Of a stretch of DNA of 64,000 nt, positions 23,016-34,900 are shown piece by piece (positions within the stretch are counted from its first letter, which is position 1; each line of letters begins with the position of its first letter). The DNA is taken from contig CM066991.1 of assembly GCA_033977485.1 (NCBI GenBank), positions 128,731,999 to 128,795,998 on the forward strand, given 5' to 3'. The notes below the pieces were generated by a model. The model made no database searches, was not told where the DNA came from, and saw only the letters and a list, made by a program, of their open reading frames with translations. This DNA is from Hydrangea macrophylla (Eukaryota; Streptophyta; Magnoliopsida; Cornales; Hydrangeaceae). Both the position numbers and the translations under genes were made by a program.

Positions 23016-23784
23016 ATTAAGTGTTAATACATTTGGCCAATTATAGAATTTTCGTCAATTCTGGGAAAAATCTTAATAATTTCACTTCAGTCCAAAAACA
23101 CAAGGGGATTAAGTGTTCACTTTTAAACCACGGGGTGGTAAAATGAAAAATGGCCTAACCACATGAAGTAAAATGTATTTAACCCTTGTTTTTTATAAAG
23201 TGTGCTTACAACTTAAGGGATCATAGAATGAACACAAAGATGAGATATCCATGGGACTGAAGGAAACATTAATAATGGAATAACCAATAATACGAAATAA
23301 CCTATATATTGCTTAAGACATATCAAAAGTACTTGATAAGAACAGAATATAGGTAAGAAAGTGATCTTCTATCACATGTAGTCATGTTATCATCCCTGGC
23401 CTCAAATGGTGTTTCACTGGTCAAAGGAGTTTGTTCCGATACTCTTTAGTTGTCTGCAATGCCACTATGTCTATTGTGGATGATTTTATTTTAAATCAGC
23501 AATTGAAGTTGAATATCTTGCACGAATTATGAGAAATTAATGTACAATATCATAAAGACATGCAAGAACAGTTTCATTTCTTTCTCAGCATTCTCCATAT
23601 AAACAGTGACAACACGAAAATTCAGGTTGCCTCCAAGATTAACAAAAATAAATATATAAAATACTGCCACAACAAAATTGAAGGTTGCTTTAACATAGCA
23701 AGGTTTGACTTACTCTTCCCGAACAAGTTCCCTAATGAATAATATATGAACCTCTAACATAGCGAGGTTTGACTTACTCTTCCC

Positions 23785-23972
23785 GATCAGCTGGCAAAGG
23801 GGCTGCTTTAGCTTAACCAAGGTCTTGAGTTCGACTCTTGGGTATGAAGCTACGATTAAATTCTTGTTGGGAGAACTTTATCGCCCTAACGGGTCCTACC
23901 CGACTCGATCCGGATTAGTCGGAGCCCAGTGTGGTTTCGGATACCGGAGGTCTAGACCAAAAAAAAAAAAAA
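23785..23972 (+). mobile_element. tRNA-derived SINE
   Basis: RNA polymerase III promoter boxes are visible: box A TGGCAAAGGGG (23,792-23,802) and box B GAGTTCGACTC (23,827-23,837), with normal spacing. A unique body of about 120 bp follows, then a poly-A tail (about 23,959-23,972). No folding tRNA gene is present. A clear target duplication was not found, and the 5' end is approximate. Confidence 0.75.
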
Positions 23973-25410
23973 CAACACACATAAGAGGCTATTCAATAGA
24001 CCAACTCTATAAAGTCATCGTTGTTTTTATTAGAAGCTTAACAGTAGTTTTTTAGGAAAGACATGAAGTTTCATAGCTTAACACTTCAGGCCCTAGTAAT
24101 CAAACACATTGAACCAAATTCACTCACTCGTTTGAACACAATCCACAATTTCTTTAATGGGCTTATTTACTACCACGTAAAACATGATCATTTGCAGTTC
24201 GAATCTAATGTTCTGTAGCAAATTAGTCTAACAAAGAACTTGTCTTAGCCGTGATTTTGTAGCCTTCGCAAGAGAGACTTATGAACCACTAAATTTGTTC
24301 TTAAACTTCCCAAACAAATCCTTAGTTCCAGCAGTGGTGTAGTCCAAATTGAACATCAAGTCAAGTGGGTAGATTGAGATATCACTTTAGCTTCTGACTA
24401 ACGCTTTTTATGTAGTTTCTTCTTCTTCTTCTTCTTCTTCTTCTTCATTTTTGTACAACACTGGTGTAGTCCAAATTGAGCATCACGTCAAGTGGATAGA
24501 TTCAGATCTCAAAGGATATCAATAATTAGAGAACCAAATGAAAATTTTTATCTGCTAGGACATATGAATTTAGAAGGAAAAAATTTCTTTTAAGGACAAT
24601 GTTAATTTTTTTTGTCGGGAAATTTTTTATTTTTACCAGTTTTGTTTATGTCAGATTGGACACATAGTCAATTAATTAGGCACATAATATTGGTCAAAAC
24701 ATTTTAATTATAGAGAAGCGCTAAAGGCAATAAGGGAAAAAAATTATATGATTCTATCTAATAAAGACCATTTGATTGTGTGATAAAATCAATCGTATCG
24801 CCTGAGCTGTAAATTACAATAAAAATGGCAATTATGGCATAACATTGCTTAATTTTTCATTCAATAACTCCAGCAAACTGATTAGAGACTACAGAAAAAT
24901 ATGTCAATTAAATGCAAGGTAAATAAAGAAAAAGAAAAAGAATAGATTAGGATTTGGTACAAACCATGATGTCTTGTTTGGAGATGTTAATTCAAGGCTA
25001 TCCTCAATGCACTACTTCTTACTTCTTGTTGTGACAGTTGAATAAACCTCCCTATTATCTGATATAACAATTGTTTTCATTCCAAATGAGAATGCTCACA
25101 TTCGATTTGAACAATATTTCTTCCCCAAATCCATTTTTGCCAAACAAATTCCTCACAATCCCAATCCAAAATGCAACAAAATCTGATTTTTCCCTTGGAC
25201 ATGAATAGGTTAATCTCAAAACACATTTAATCAGATATCAACAAACAAACAAAGGGACCCAAAAATCCAATATCAATTAGTTAATCTCAAATGAATCTTA
25301 AAACAAATGGATAACCAATATAATATGTGTAAGTATAACCTGATAAGAGAGAAATCGTAAATTATAGTTTGTTATGATTGTTGATATGTGTAGTATTCAG
25401 GGACACCGTT

Positions 25411-25412
25411 GT

Positions 25413-25461
<49 letters not shown>

Positions 25462-25480
25462 TGTGTGTGTGTGTGTGTAT
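25411..25480. repeat. (GA)n(GT)n compound microsatellite
   Basis: About 25 GA units pass directly into about 9 GT units. The downstream 100 bp is also purine-rich. Confidence 0.9.
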
Positions 25481-26024
25481 GTTTCAATTTTTGGGTGAAA
25501 AGAGAAAGATAGATCAAGATAGAGGAAGAGATTGCAGAGAGGGATATCTCATACGGATTGTAGCCATGGTGATGGCTCCGACGGGTGTTGGGGTCAGACA
25601 GTCAGAGAAGTTAACTGGTTGGTAGTACCGAGGAAGAAGAAAATGGAAGGTATAAATAAGAGAGGAAGAGAGACAATCTGCATAATTGGAGGATGACTAT
25701 GATATTGTGATTGAGATAGAGGAAGAGGCAAAGTCTCTATAACGTTTGGAGGGAGAGAGTAGATCAAGTTAACAATAGCGAATTAAATTTTCACATATAG
25801 AAAGTATTAAAGTTAATTGTGCCACGTGTCTTCAGAAAAATCATCCTCACGTTGAACTCTCCGCCATTAGATTATAGAGTAGATAAGATAAACAAATGAA
25901 TAATTTGAGCTATCATCAATAAAAGTGATAAAAATACCTTTTTCCATTTCTAGTTAAAATTCCTTCATATTCACAAATATATAAATGAATTAATTTAAGA
26001 GGTTTAAATTCCCTAGTGACAGAT

Positions 26025-27495
26025 TTATGTTTTAGTGATTTTTGCTTGGCTACAAAATTCACATTTGTCAAATTCGTTTAAAGACATTTGTGGAATATAT
26101 CCTAGACTACTCATATATTTCACAAGCCTTTTATTCACATGACATAATCTAGCATGCCAAATATTAAAAGAACACAACATGTAAGCAGAAGAAGAAATTT
26201 TATTAAAATCAACATTTAATTTAAACATGCCCTCAGTTGCATAACCCTTTCTAACAAACACTCCACTCTTAGTTAAAGTAAAAAGATCAGCCCTAATAGT
26301 TTGAGTAAAGCCAGCCTTGTTGAGAAGATAGACCGAAACAAAAAAATTTCCTCATTTTTGGAGTGTGCAAGACATCCTTTAAAACGACAGTCTTTCCAGA
26401 AGTAAATTTCAATTCAACCTCCTCAATACCAGCAACAGTAGTGGTGTGGGAATCACCCAACATCATTTTCTTGTTCTTAGCTTCATAATAGGATTTGAAC
26501 ATGTCACGGTCATAGTAAACATGGCGAGAGGCGCTAGAGTCTACCTACCACCCCTTGGATCCACCAACAATATTAACCTCAAAAATCATAGCAACGAGCT
26601 GCTCTTCGGCATGATTTTCTTGGGGGGCAACTCGTCGTGGATTCCTATAGTTTCGAGCCATATGACCTGGCTTACCACAATTGTAGCAAACAAACTGTCC
26701 ACCTTCATTTATTCCTCAGGGGGGTATATTCCTATTCTGATTTGGCTTCGGAATCCGATTCTTGTTATTATTGCGATTCTTGTTCTGATTCCTGTTTTGA
26801 AACTTCATGATTTTTGCAGGTGGTTTAAGAACAACATAGGTTTTGTTTTCAGAAAAAATTTGAGGTTTCAAGAACCTGTTCTTTTAAATCTTGTTTTCTT
26901 GCCTCCTCATCAACACGAAAGCTAGTTATCAAACTTTCCAATGAAAATTCTTTGGTTTTGTGTCTCAAAATATTTTTGAAATCTTTCCAACTTGGAGGAA
27001 GCTTGTCAATAATGACAACAACTTGAAACTGATCATTTAGATCCATGCCCTCAGAAATGATCTCATGAGCAATTTGTTGAAGCTCACGGGATTGCGCTTC
27101 AACAGATTTGTCATCCGTCATTTGGAAATTCAAATAACGGCTGACTGCAAATTTCTTTGCTCCAGCTTCTTTGGTGTCTTATTTTTTCTGAAGGGTATCC
27201 CAAACTTTTTTTTTGCAGAATCACCGTTTGCATAATAATCATAAAGACTATCAGAGAGTCCATTCAAAATATAATTTTTGCAAAGAAAATCGTTTTCATT
27301 CCAAATGTCAGACTCTCTGATTTGAGCAACAGTGGGATTTTCAGAAACAGTGGGATTTTCAGAAAGACAAAAAGAGTGCAATTTTTTCATAGTTAAGAAA
27401 AACATCATTTTCATCCTCCATTGTTTAAAGTGAAGGCCCTCAAATTTGAAGGGTTTGTTGAGGTCAGGGGTAACAGAGAGCATGGAAGATTCCAT
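26025..27495 (-). pseudogene. Copia element A gag, protease and GAG-pre-integrase remnants
   Basis: The minus-strand reading begins at an ATG at 27,495. Gag (UBN2-like) follows in two frames (27,495-27,130 and 27,133-26,849). Next, at about 26,700, is a zinc knuckle (CYNCGKPGHMARNY) whose last Cys is Tyr. A protease region follows with an in-frame TAG beside the active-site motif, which reads VDSSASRH instead of DSGA. The reading ends in a GAG-pre-integrase domain (IWHARLCHVNKRL, CEFCSQAK, about 26,170-26,025). The element is non-functional. Confidence 0.85.
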
Positions 27496-27520
27496 GGCAG
27501 ATGCAAAAACATTTTAAAAT

Positions 27521-28186
27521 TGTTGCTGCATAAACTACAAAAGAACAATATTACCAAATAATAGTAGCCCAGACGTTTTTCTTGGGATGTGTCGCGGACT
27601 AAGTCGCTCTCTTTAAGACGCTTCGCGGTTCTGCCCAAGTTGTGCAAGCAGTTCAGATGAAGCCCACGACGTCCCCAGGATAAAGTAGCTCGAAAATTGT
27701 CTCTGTCTCGAAAATCCTTGCACGGAGGAAGATCGGAAAACCCACACCCTTTTAGAACTAGTTGCTCGAAAACATAGCAAATATTTTGCAAAAACTGTAT
27801 CTCTCTAAATTTTTTTTATAGAAATTGTTTTTCTTCTTTCTTGTTTGGAATGAAATTTTTATGAAAGTAGTTTTTCTGTATATATTAAATATATTTTGAA
27901 TGTTGGGGTACATAACGTGGAGAGAAATCTAGGAACGTTGGAGAAAAAATATGGAATAAAAAAAACGTTGAGGAGTTTGACAGAGACTTGGTCTCCAACT
28001 GACCCAATCCAAATAAAACTCTTTCAGATTAAAAAATATATATTTATTTTCAATTTATTATAAAAAAAAGATATATATAGGAGTCGTCCCACACCCAAAC
28101 CGGGAACGGAACGGAGCGGAGCGGGGCGACGTCGTGTGTGTGTTTTGTGGTAAACCCAATTGGGCCTAGGTTTCCCTTCACAAAAC
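27521..28186 (-). mobile_element. 5' LTR of Copia element A, truncated in U3
   Basis: It matches 21,418-22,190 in the same orientation: shared TGTTGCTGCATAAAC edge, the CGCGGACTAAGTCGCTCTCTT block, and the same antisense frame. The homology stops at about 28,186, where an unrelated Copia RNase H fragment begins. The outer U3 end and any matching target duplication are therefore lost. No good primer-binding site is visible next to 27,520. Confidence 0.8.
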
Positions 28187-28620
28187 TTCCGTAACACAGG
28201 GCGTTCAACTACAGGGTGGTGTGTAGATCTTGGTGATTCCCTCATCTCATGGAAGTGTAAAAAGCAAGAAACTATTTCCAAATCGTCAGAATATCGGGCT
28301 ATGTCCTCAACTTGTAGTGAGATTGTACAGTTGCAGGGTTTTTCAAAGATCTTGGTGTATCATTTTATGCCCCAATACCACTTTATGGTGATAACATGAG
28401 TGCTATTCACATTGCTTCCAATCCAGTGTTTAATGAAAGAACTAAACATATTGAGGTTGATTGCCATTTTATTACAAGTTTCTTGCTGGCATTATCTCAC
28501 TTCCTCTCATGGATACTCGTGGTCAAACTGCTGACATCTTTACAAAAGTGATGATTTGTGCTCATCATAATATTCTAGTTGACAAGCTAATGTTATCTCC
28601 ACATCAGTTTGATGGGGAGT
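28187..28620 (+). pseudogene. Copia element B: RNase H fragment
   Basis: Plus-strand frames encode broken Copia RNase H motifs: GRSTTGWCV, LISWKCKKQE, SSEYRAMSS (the usual [10 protein letters not shown] core with a deletion), then in another frame ERTKHIEVD and a [12 protein letters not shown] tail. It ends in a polypurine tract (GATGGGGAG, 28,611-28,619). Several frameshifts are needed to read it through. The 5' part of the element is missing, and the fragment abuts the truncated LTR of Copia A. Confidence 0.8.
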
Positions 28621-28860
28621 GTGAAACAAAGGACTAAGGATAGCATAGTATAATTACTACTACATATAAGGGCAATATTGTACATAAACATGACCTATAA
28701 TATACTTATAAATTGATCATTTTGGGTGGGATCAGTTAGGTTTTGTTACCCTCATTACATCTTTCCCTCTGTCTTCATCTTTCAAGAGAATGATATTTTG
28801 TTCTTTAGCATTGATTGACAAGAATGTTTACTCACTACTCAGTCTACTCACTAGCATTCT
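28620..28860 (+). mobile_element. Copia element B: 3' LTR, partial
   Basis: The sequence directly after the polypurine tract starts TGTGAAACAAAGG and continues as AT-rich non-coding DNA with a TATAATATACTTATAAAT region. It is read as the 3' LTR by position. The right end is not defined because no second LTR is present. Confidence 0.5.
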
Positions 28861-29509
28861 AGTACTCCTAGTATAAATGTTTTTTATCCGCCTTATGTGG
28901 AAATCATTGATAGAACACGGTATATAGCTAGCTTGACAGAACTAATTGCATTCTGTATTGGATCAGAGAACGATAGAGTCGCGGATATTGTATAGAAGTT
29001 GTGGACGACTTCTGTCTTAAATGTTTTTATTGGTACAAATCTGCCTTTAAAGTTAATAATTTCCTAAGACCTCTTATTCGTGCAGCAAAAATAGAAGAAA
29101 ACAAATAAGTTTGCACTGATAATTTTATGCCTTCCTCGGGATATGTGTTTTTAGTATTTCGTCTTATATAGTAAGTTTTTTATATGCTCGCATACAAATG
29201 CCAGATAGGCATGCCCCCTCTCTAATTTTAGAATGCTTATGCGAGGTGTCTGAGCAATCAGGCAATTTCCAGCCATGACGAATAAATGATAAGCTCTTAT
29301 AGTTTTCCCTTTGTATATGTGGTTCTCTAACATCTCTCGATCGGTAATCATGGTGTTGAGATTTGAGACCTAGGTTGCATGAAACTTATTCCATAGTTAA
29401 TGAATATAATCGTTGTGGAAGGTGTTTATTATTTTTGTTATTGCAAACTTGTTTATTTAGTTTCACTCTTGACTTTTGGAAGCTGAATTGAGAAGTTCGT
29501 CTCTCCCTT

Positions 29510-29582
<73 letters not shown>

Positions 29583-29600
29583 ATTTGCATTGTTCATTGA
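28861..29600. other. Intergenic segment with (TC)n run
   Basis: No gene was recognised. A TC microsatellite of about 34 units (29,513-29,580) ends about 50 bp before the first recognisable methyltransferase codons. No AG acceptor lies between them, which suggests that the original splice site or upstream exon was lost or replaced here. Confidence 0.6.
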
Positions 29601-29604
29601 TTGC

Positions 29605-32600
29605 ATGCAACTTTCGCATAATGTTGTGATTAATCAAAAACTAGAACCTGGAATACGAGTAACTGTAGCAATGGGAACCAATCGCAATATGGATGCAGGT
29701 AGAAAATTTAAAATTTCTTTTTACATATTTGAAATGGTGTGTGAGTTGTCATCTGAACTGGGATTTGTTTAACATAGGATAAGGAACCATACTCTGCTTT
29801 TTAGTTTTTTTCTTTAATACGGAATTAGTAAAAAGACCAGACTCCCATGTATGAGTTATAGGAATTATTTTAGTAGTCATGTAGTTCACCATCCCATTTT
29901 GCAATTCTGCAGATATACCACGCCAGGTTGTCTCATCTTCCAAGCCAAGGGAAGAAGCAGGAATGTACAGGGGTTATAAAGTACGATATGCTCCCAATAT
30001 CAGTTATGTGTTCAAGGGTTGCCCACACATGGTACTTGATATTTCTATGTGAGAACAACTCTTTTCAAGAGCATTACATGGTTCTTTCCTAAGAGGCATT
30101 TTTTTTCTTTCCAACTTCTAATAGCTCATCTGTAGGGCGGATATGATCATCTAATCGGCACCTCGGAGCATGGTGGTGTTGTGAAGTTGTCACGACCCAT
30201 CCCGCTAACGCATGGAAATAGGTCACGTGACACGCCGTCAAGGATTATCCAGTTCCATTAAAGTAAAATAGAAGCGGGAAACATAAGTCAAATCCATTAG
30301 AATCAGTGTTATAAAAAGTTTTGGCCAATTGGAATGCGTTCAAGGAATTTAGGGTTGAAAACAGAGATCCAGTTGACTGACCATCAAAAACAAAAAGTTA
30401 AAAAGGTCAACAGCCCGGTTCAGTCTACTGTGTCGGGGACTCAGTCGACTGATGCTTGAATTTTTCAGTCGACTGAAACTGTCCGGTCGACTGGTGCTTT
30501 ATTCTAGCAGAAAGTGGTGTTCTGGGACCTCATCCAGTCGACTGTTTTATCAAACCAGTCGACTGATTCCCTATCACATCAAAGCAGTGTTTAGTTATAC
30601 ACAGTGATCCAGTCGACTGAAGCGAAAACCAGTCGACTGATCTGCCTCAACATACTATGGATTCTGCAGAATTCAAGCTACACTCTTTCGATTCAAAACC
30701 AACACAACCACAATGATATTACTACGGTTTAAAACATAATACAGGAGTTTGAATACAGGATTACAGTATCACCAACTAATTTCCGAGGTTCCATTACAAC
30801 ATATTACAAATTCCTAATCCTTGTACAAGTTTAAGGAAGAGAACAAAAATATGAACAAGGTGATTCCCCAGCGTTCTACAACGGCCTCACTCCTCACGCT
30901 TCTTCTTGTCTTTCTTCTTACCTGCAATGGAGTAAATCTCCACTGCTCAGCTATATGCTGAGCGTACAAATCCTAACATGTGCATATATGACAAAACATG
31001 CTTTAATCTCATAAATCACATCAATAGTCTCTAGGGAGAAAAATACGTCTTCATCCGGTAGCGGCAAGTCCAAGCCTTAAACCGCGATGTCAATAGCTAG
31101 TCCAAGCGTACAACTATTACATCCCCAAGTGCCATAACAATTCCAAGCCTTAAACCATGCACAGTAGTCGTCGCTACTAGAATTCTTAAACATCGAGAAG
31201 CTTACTCCGGCATGAATTTGTATAAGTCCCCCCTTTGACCTACATATAGACAACTCAACGTGCTCGCGTAAATTTAGACATGCTTTTCACATTTAAGTGC
31301 ATGCATAATTAACGGGCCTAAGATTAACACATGAATTTTGCTCGGATCATAATTTCGTCGTCGACTTCTAAAACATGTATTTCTCTATATTTCACAAGTT
31401 AGAACTTCATGCCTCGTGCGATTCTCTTCAAACTTTGAAGAATCGACTAGAGGGCCGATTAAACGTTAGATCTCAGGTTTGAGATGATTCCTACAAGTTT
31501 ATAGGGGTTTTTTTCCAAAAGTCTAGAATTTAGATTTTTACAAAAGTTTGTCAAACATGGCCTAAGTGGTATCAAAATGAAGATCTTACCTCCACGAGTT
31601 CAAATCTCGAATTTGGGAAAAATCTGACGGATGAAACATCGCCGATCGTCGTCGCAAAGCTCGAGGAATCAAATCTCCCTTTCTCTCTCTTCTCCAATGA
31701 TATTTTATAAAGTTTTGTGAGAAATGAATTCTTACCCCCTCTATTTATAGACAAAACCCTTCAGAAATCGTGTTTACTTCCCTGCGAGTTTCTCAAACAC
31801 CTAGTTAAGTCCTAAAACGTCGCACACGTCCATTTTATGACTTTACGAGTGAAAATTATCAATTTCAAAAGTTTTCAACTAAGTCTCATTTGGGTCCAAA
31901 AATCACGTCCGAAAACTAAATTTTGTGGAATCTCTACACAACCTATCTTTTATATAACATGTCACTCACGTTCTCACCACAGTTCTAAAAAAAACTCTAT
32001 AACGATATTAAAATTACCAGAAATTATACTACACAGGTATAATCTACTATTCATCAAATTAGCAGATATCTCAAATAACATTTAAATCATATAAATATCA
32101 TTTAATCAAATCAAGTCAATATAATATGAAATTCCAAGTTCCCGTGTCCCCTCTGACACCTCACCGTTGACTCACAGTCAACCTCATCCAGCTTTATTAA
32201 ATATCATTAATAATGCTCAAAATCTCAATTATGCACTTTAAAACTATGAAATTGTGGAACGGGTGTGACAGAAGTCTTCAGAGCTTGCCCAACCTTCGTT
32301 CAGGTATATTTGTGCTTGATCATTAAAGATTAAAAACCTGTTTGGTAAGCTAATCCAAACGGGCTCTAAGACATTAATATCGTATTAGTGGGAAAAGTTG
32401 GTTATAGCTGCATATGTATGTTTTTTTTTTCTTTTATAGCTTTATAGCCTCTCATATTTTAGTTGCTCTTAAATTCGTCATTGTGGGTTAATTTTCCATA
32501 AGCGTGATTACCTATTTGTTATGGAAGTGAATGAGACTCTCTCTCTCCCCAAGTTATCTTAGTAGTCTTCAAGTGTGATTGATTGATGAAGCCATGAACC

Positions 32601-32905
32601 AGGAAGATAAGAAAATAAAAACAAAACAAATTTTATAACCCCCCCTTTTTTTTCTCTTTTTTTCTTTTTTCCAGGGAAAATAATGTGCGCAAAGTGTTTG
32701 ATTCGTACTTGAACACGTGTCCTCATCGACGAAGCAGAACAATTCGATATGAGGTACTCTATTGTTCATTTCAATTCAATTTACCATAAAATTTAACATG
32801 TCTACCATTCATTCACGTGTTCCCTACTAAATTCACCTTCTTTTTTTTTTTGCAAACAGGAAGCTATTTTCATTTCATTTCACTTTGTTATTTTAATATT
32901 TCACT
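29605..32905 (+). pseudogene. SPOUT-type RNA methyltransferase (C9orf114/SPOUT1-like), decayed
   Basis: Recognisable exon pieces: about 29,620-29,698 (INQKLEPGIRVTVAMGTNRN), 29,913-30,031 (QVVSS...EEAGMYRGYKVRYAPN), 30,136-30,187 plus 32,276-32,303 (GGYDHLIGTSEHGGVV then SSELAQPSF), about 32,676-32,755 (NVRKVFDSYLNTCPHRRSRT) and from 32,860 (EAIFIS). GT/AG sites and frames fit between the first three. All upstream exons are missing. The exon between SSELAQPSFR and NVRKVF (the GGLAGLE region of the family) is also missing, as is the proper C-terminus. The QG of the conserved CPHQGSRT is RR. A 2.08-kb LTR-like element sits inside exon 3. Intact family members are SPOUT-fold RNA methyltransferases. 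This copy cannot encode one. Confidence 0.85.
30188..32270. mobile_element. Solo LTR or non-autonomous LTR element in the SPOUT exon
   Basis: The 2,083-bp insert starts TGTCACGACCC, ends GGGTGTGACA (TG...CA ends) and is flanked by the direct 5-mer GAAGT at 30,183-30,187 and 32,271-32,275. Removing it and one GAAGT restores the reading frame across the exon. No gag or pol is visible. Size and ends suit a solo Gypsy-type LTR. Internal sequence between about 30,415 and 30,625 has repeated CCAGTCGACTG words (about eight copies, both orientations). Confidence 0.85.
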
Positions 32906-34187
32906 TCAGTATTCTCAACTACTGATGATTCTTTTCTTCCTAAATCAAACAGGACTCTCCGAGTAGTATACAAGACTACAAGTTAGTTTTGGGGGTTAAT
33001 TAACTATATTTTTTTTTAATGCTGTGGTAATTTGATTTTCCAAATCTCAACTAGTAATTGGTGGTGGCTCGATAAGTGCAAATGTTGTAATAGACATTTA
33101 GAGCCCGTTTGGGTTTAGCTGAAATATTAAATGTGTTTTTTATGTGACGAAATGTTAAGCTGTTTGGTGTTTGGGTTAGCAGAAATAATAAGTGATTGTT
33201 CTGAATAAAAATGTTTGGCAAACAAGCTGAGAAAATGTGATTGTATAAAATGACCAAAAATGACAATTAAATATTTTTCAACGAGCCCGTTTGGGTTAGT
33301 TGAAACTAAAAAATTAAGTGATGACTTGCAGATTTCGAGAAAAAATTTGATTGGTTTGTAAAATGGAGGTATTTGGATTTAGCTTAAAATTTTAGCACTT
33401 GAAAATTTTAAGCAAACCGATTAGTTTTGGTTCAGTTCGGTCAGTTTTCAAATTAATCTTCCAGTGTAAAAATAGAACCGAACCGTTAAAATATACTAAA
33501 CTGAATCAAACCAAACTTGATCGGTTAACTCAAAAAATGAATCGAACTGAACCGTTGACACTCCTAACTTAGCCCCTATGTGGTTGTGTTGTAATGATCT
33601 GTTAAGTTTTTGTCAAAATTAACACAGTAAATACATACTACCCTCCCGTGGTTAGACCGATTTTCATTTTACCTCTCTATCGTTAAAAAATTGGCACTTA
33701 ATTTCTTTGTTTGTTTGTGATTGAATGAAGGGTATATTTGTCATTTCAAGTCAAAAGATACACCATTTGTGATTTCACTTAACATGCAAACTAAAGAGGA
33801 TTAAGTGTTAATTTTCGATCCATATGAAGTAAAGAAAAAAAAAAGGGACCTAATCATGAGTGGTAAAATGCATTAAACCTCTTTATTTATTTACTTGCTA
33901 CAAGGCGTCACACACACTCTGTGTGGAGAGAACAAAATGTATATCCAAATTTTTTAAAGCAGCTTTTTAAAAAAAAAAAAAAAAAAAAATTTACAACACT
34001 GTAGCAATTTTCAGCCAACTGTTAAGCAGGTTTTTTTTTTCTTTTATAATTGGACATGTTAATACCCTTGTGATATTTTTTAGAAAGAAAAACTGCATAG
34101 GTTTAACTGTAATTATTGTTGATAAAATCAAAAAATGGAAACCTCCCTTATCCTTTATGTAATAGAATAGATGTTGCATGTGGGGCG
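32906..34187. other. Repeat-rich intergenic DNA before the Gypsy element
   Basis: No gene. A GAGCCCGTTTGGG start with TTA on its left lies at about 33,098-33,113, and a second GAGCCCGTTTGGG lies at about 33,283. Both look like fragments of the MITE family seen in the host genes. ACCGAAC-type repeat sequence is at about 33,410-33,565 and poly-A at about 33,971-33,989. Confidence 0.5.
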
Positions 34188-34192
34188 AAGCT

Positions 34193-34866
34193 TGTTTGTG
34201 ATGAATTTATCTAGCCAATAGGGAGGTGTCACGAAGGATTTGACATGGCAAGATAGTTAACTAATTAGGAAGTGACGCAGAGGCAGTTACTAGCAGTTTG
34301 CCATCTACTCAGTTCAAAAATGTAAACCGCTAAGGGACACATGTTGATCATTGAAGCATAACTGAAGACAGGTGTTAATCCAAGGCAGTGCCACGTGATT
34401 GAGTAGTTATCAGTTAAAAGAAGGACTTGGAGGCCTCGACAATTATAAATAGAGATAGTCTGTGATCAATAAGGAGATCTCTCGATCAATATCAATCAAT
34501 ACACTTCAATACTTTTATTGTACTTTTATCAATACCTTTAGAGTTTGAATTAGAGCACCTTCGAAGTTATCTTCAAGGTTAGATTGTAGTCTATTTTGCT
34601 TAATAAAATAGTCTGTTACTTTACTATTTTCATTTACTATTCTTTAATAGGAGTAGTTATACATCACTTAGTTCGAAGTTCTTTAATTAGTTATATCTTT
34701 ACACAATAAAAGTCCTTTTTGTTAAGGCATCGAACATCACCACAATCTCCTTGGTGAGGCGCAGTTTGGATATTTATTACATCACAGACATTGGCAATAA
34801 CTTGCCTGACACGCTCGCATTTATATAATTCCACATATATCCTTAGAGGAATTTTCCAACCAAACA
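34193..34866 (+). mobile_element. Left LTR of the Gypsy element
   Basis: TGTTTGTGATG...AACCAAACA, 674 bp. A TATA-like box (ATTATAAATAG) lies at about 34,440-34,450. It pairs with 47,126-47,800, and its last 160 bp also match the end of the internal LTR. Confidence 0.9.
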
Positions 34867-34900
34867 TTTTTGGCACGCCCGGTGGAACATAAGTGTCAAG

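Larger units (their letters stand above)
23016..26024. other. 3-kb unexplained segment replacing the Copia A integrase-RT region
   Basis: Between the GAG-pre-integrase remnant (ends 26,025) and the RNase H tail there is no integrase core or RT. The 3 kb contains a SINE (about 23,785-23,972), a 60-bp-spaced duplication of AGGTTTGACTTACTCTTCCCGA (about 23,700 and 23,764) and a TTC run (about 24,419-24,446). The TTC run is bracketed by a 50-bp direct repeat (about 24,334 and 24,461). A GA/GT microsatellite lies at about 25,411-25,480. No gene was recognised. It may be one or more nested insertions. Confidence 0.6.

Noticed and set aside
23785..23840. Possible tRNA gene
   Set aside because: Box A and B are present but no cloverleaf or acceptor stem forms, and a poly-A tail follows; better called a SINE.
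26446..26925. Plus-strand 159-codon frame
   Set aside because: It is exactly antisense to the Copia gag/protease remnant and has no domain of its own.
30860..32270. Gag-pol genes inside the 2.08-kb insert of the SPOUT pseudogene
   Set aside because: No knuckle, protease, integrase or RT motif was found on either strand; read as a solo LTR or non-autonomous element.
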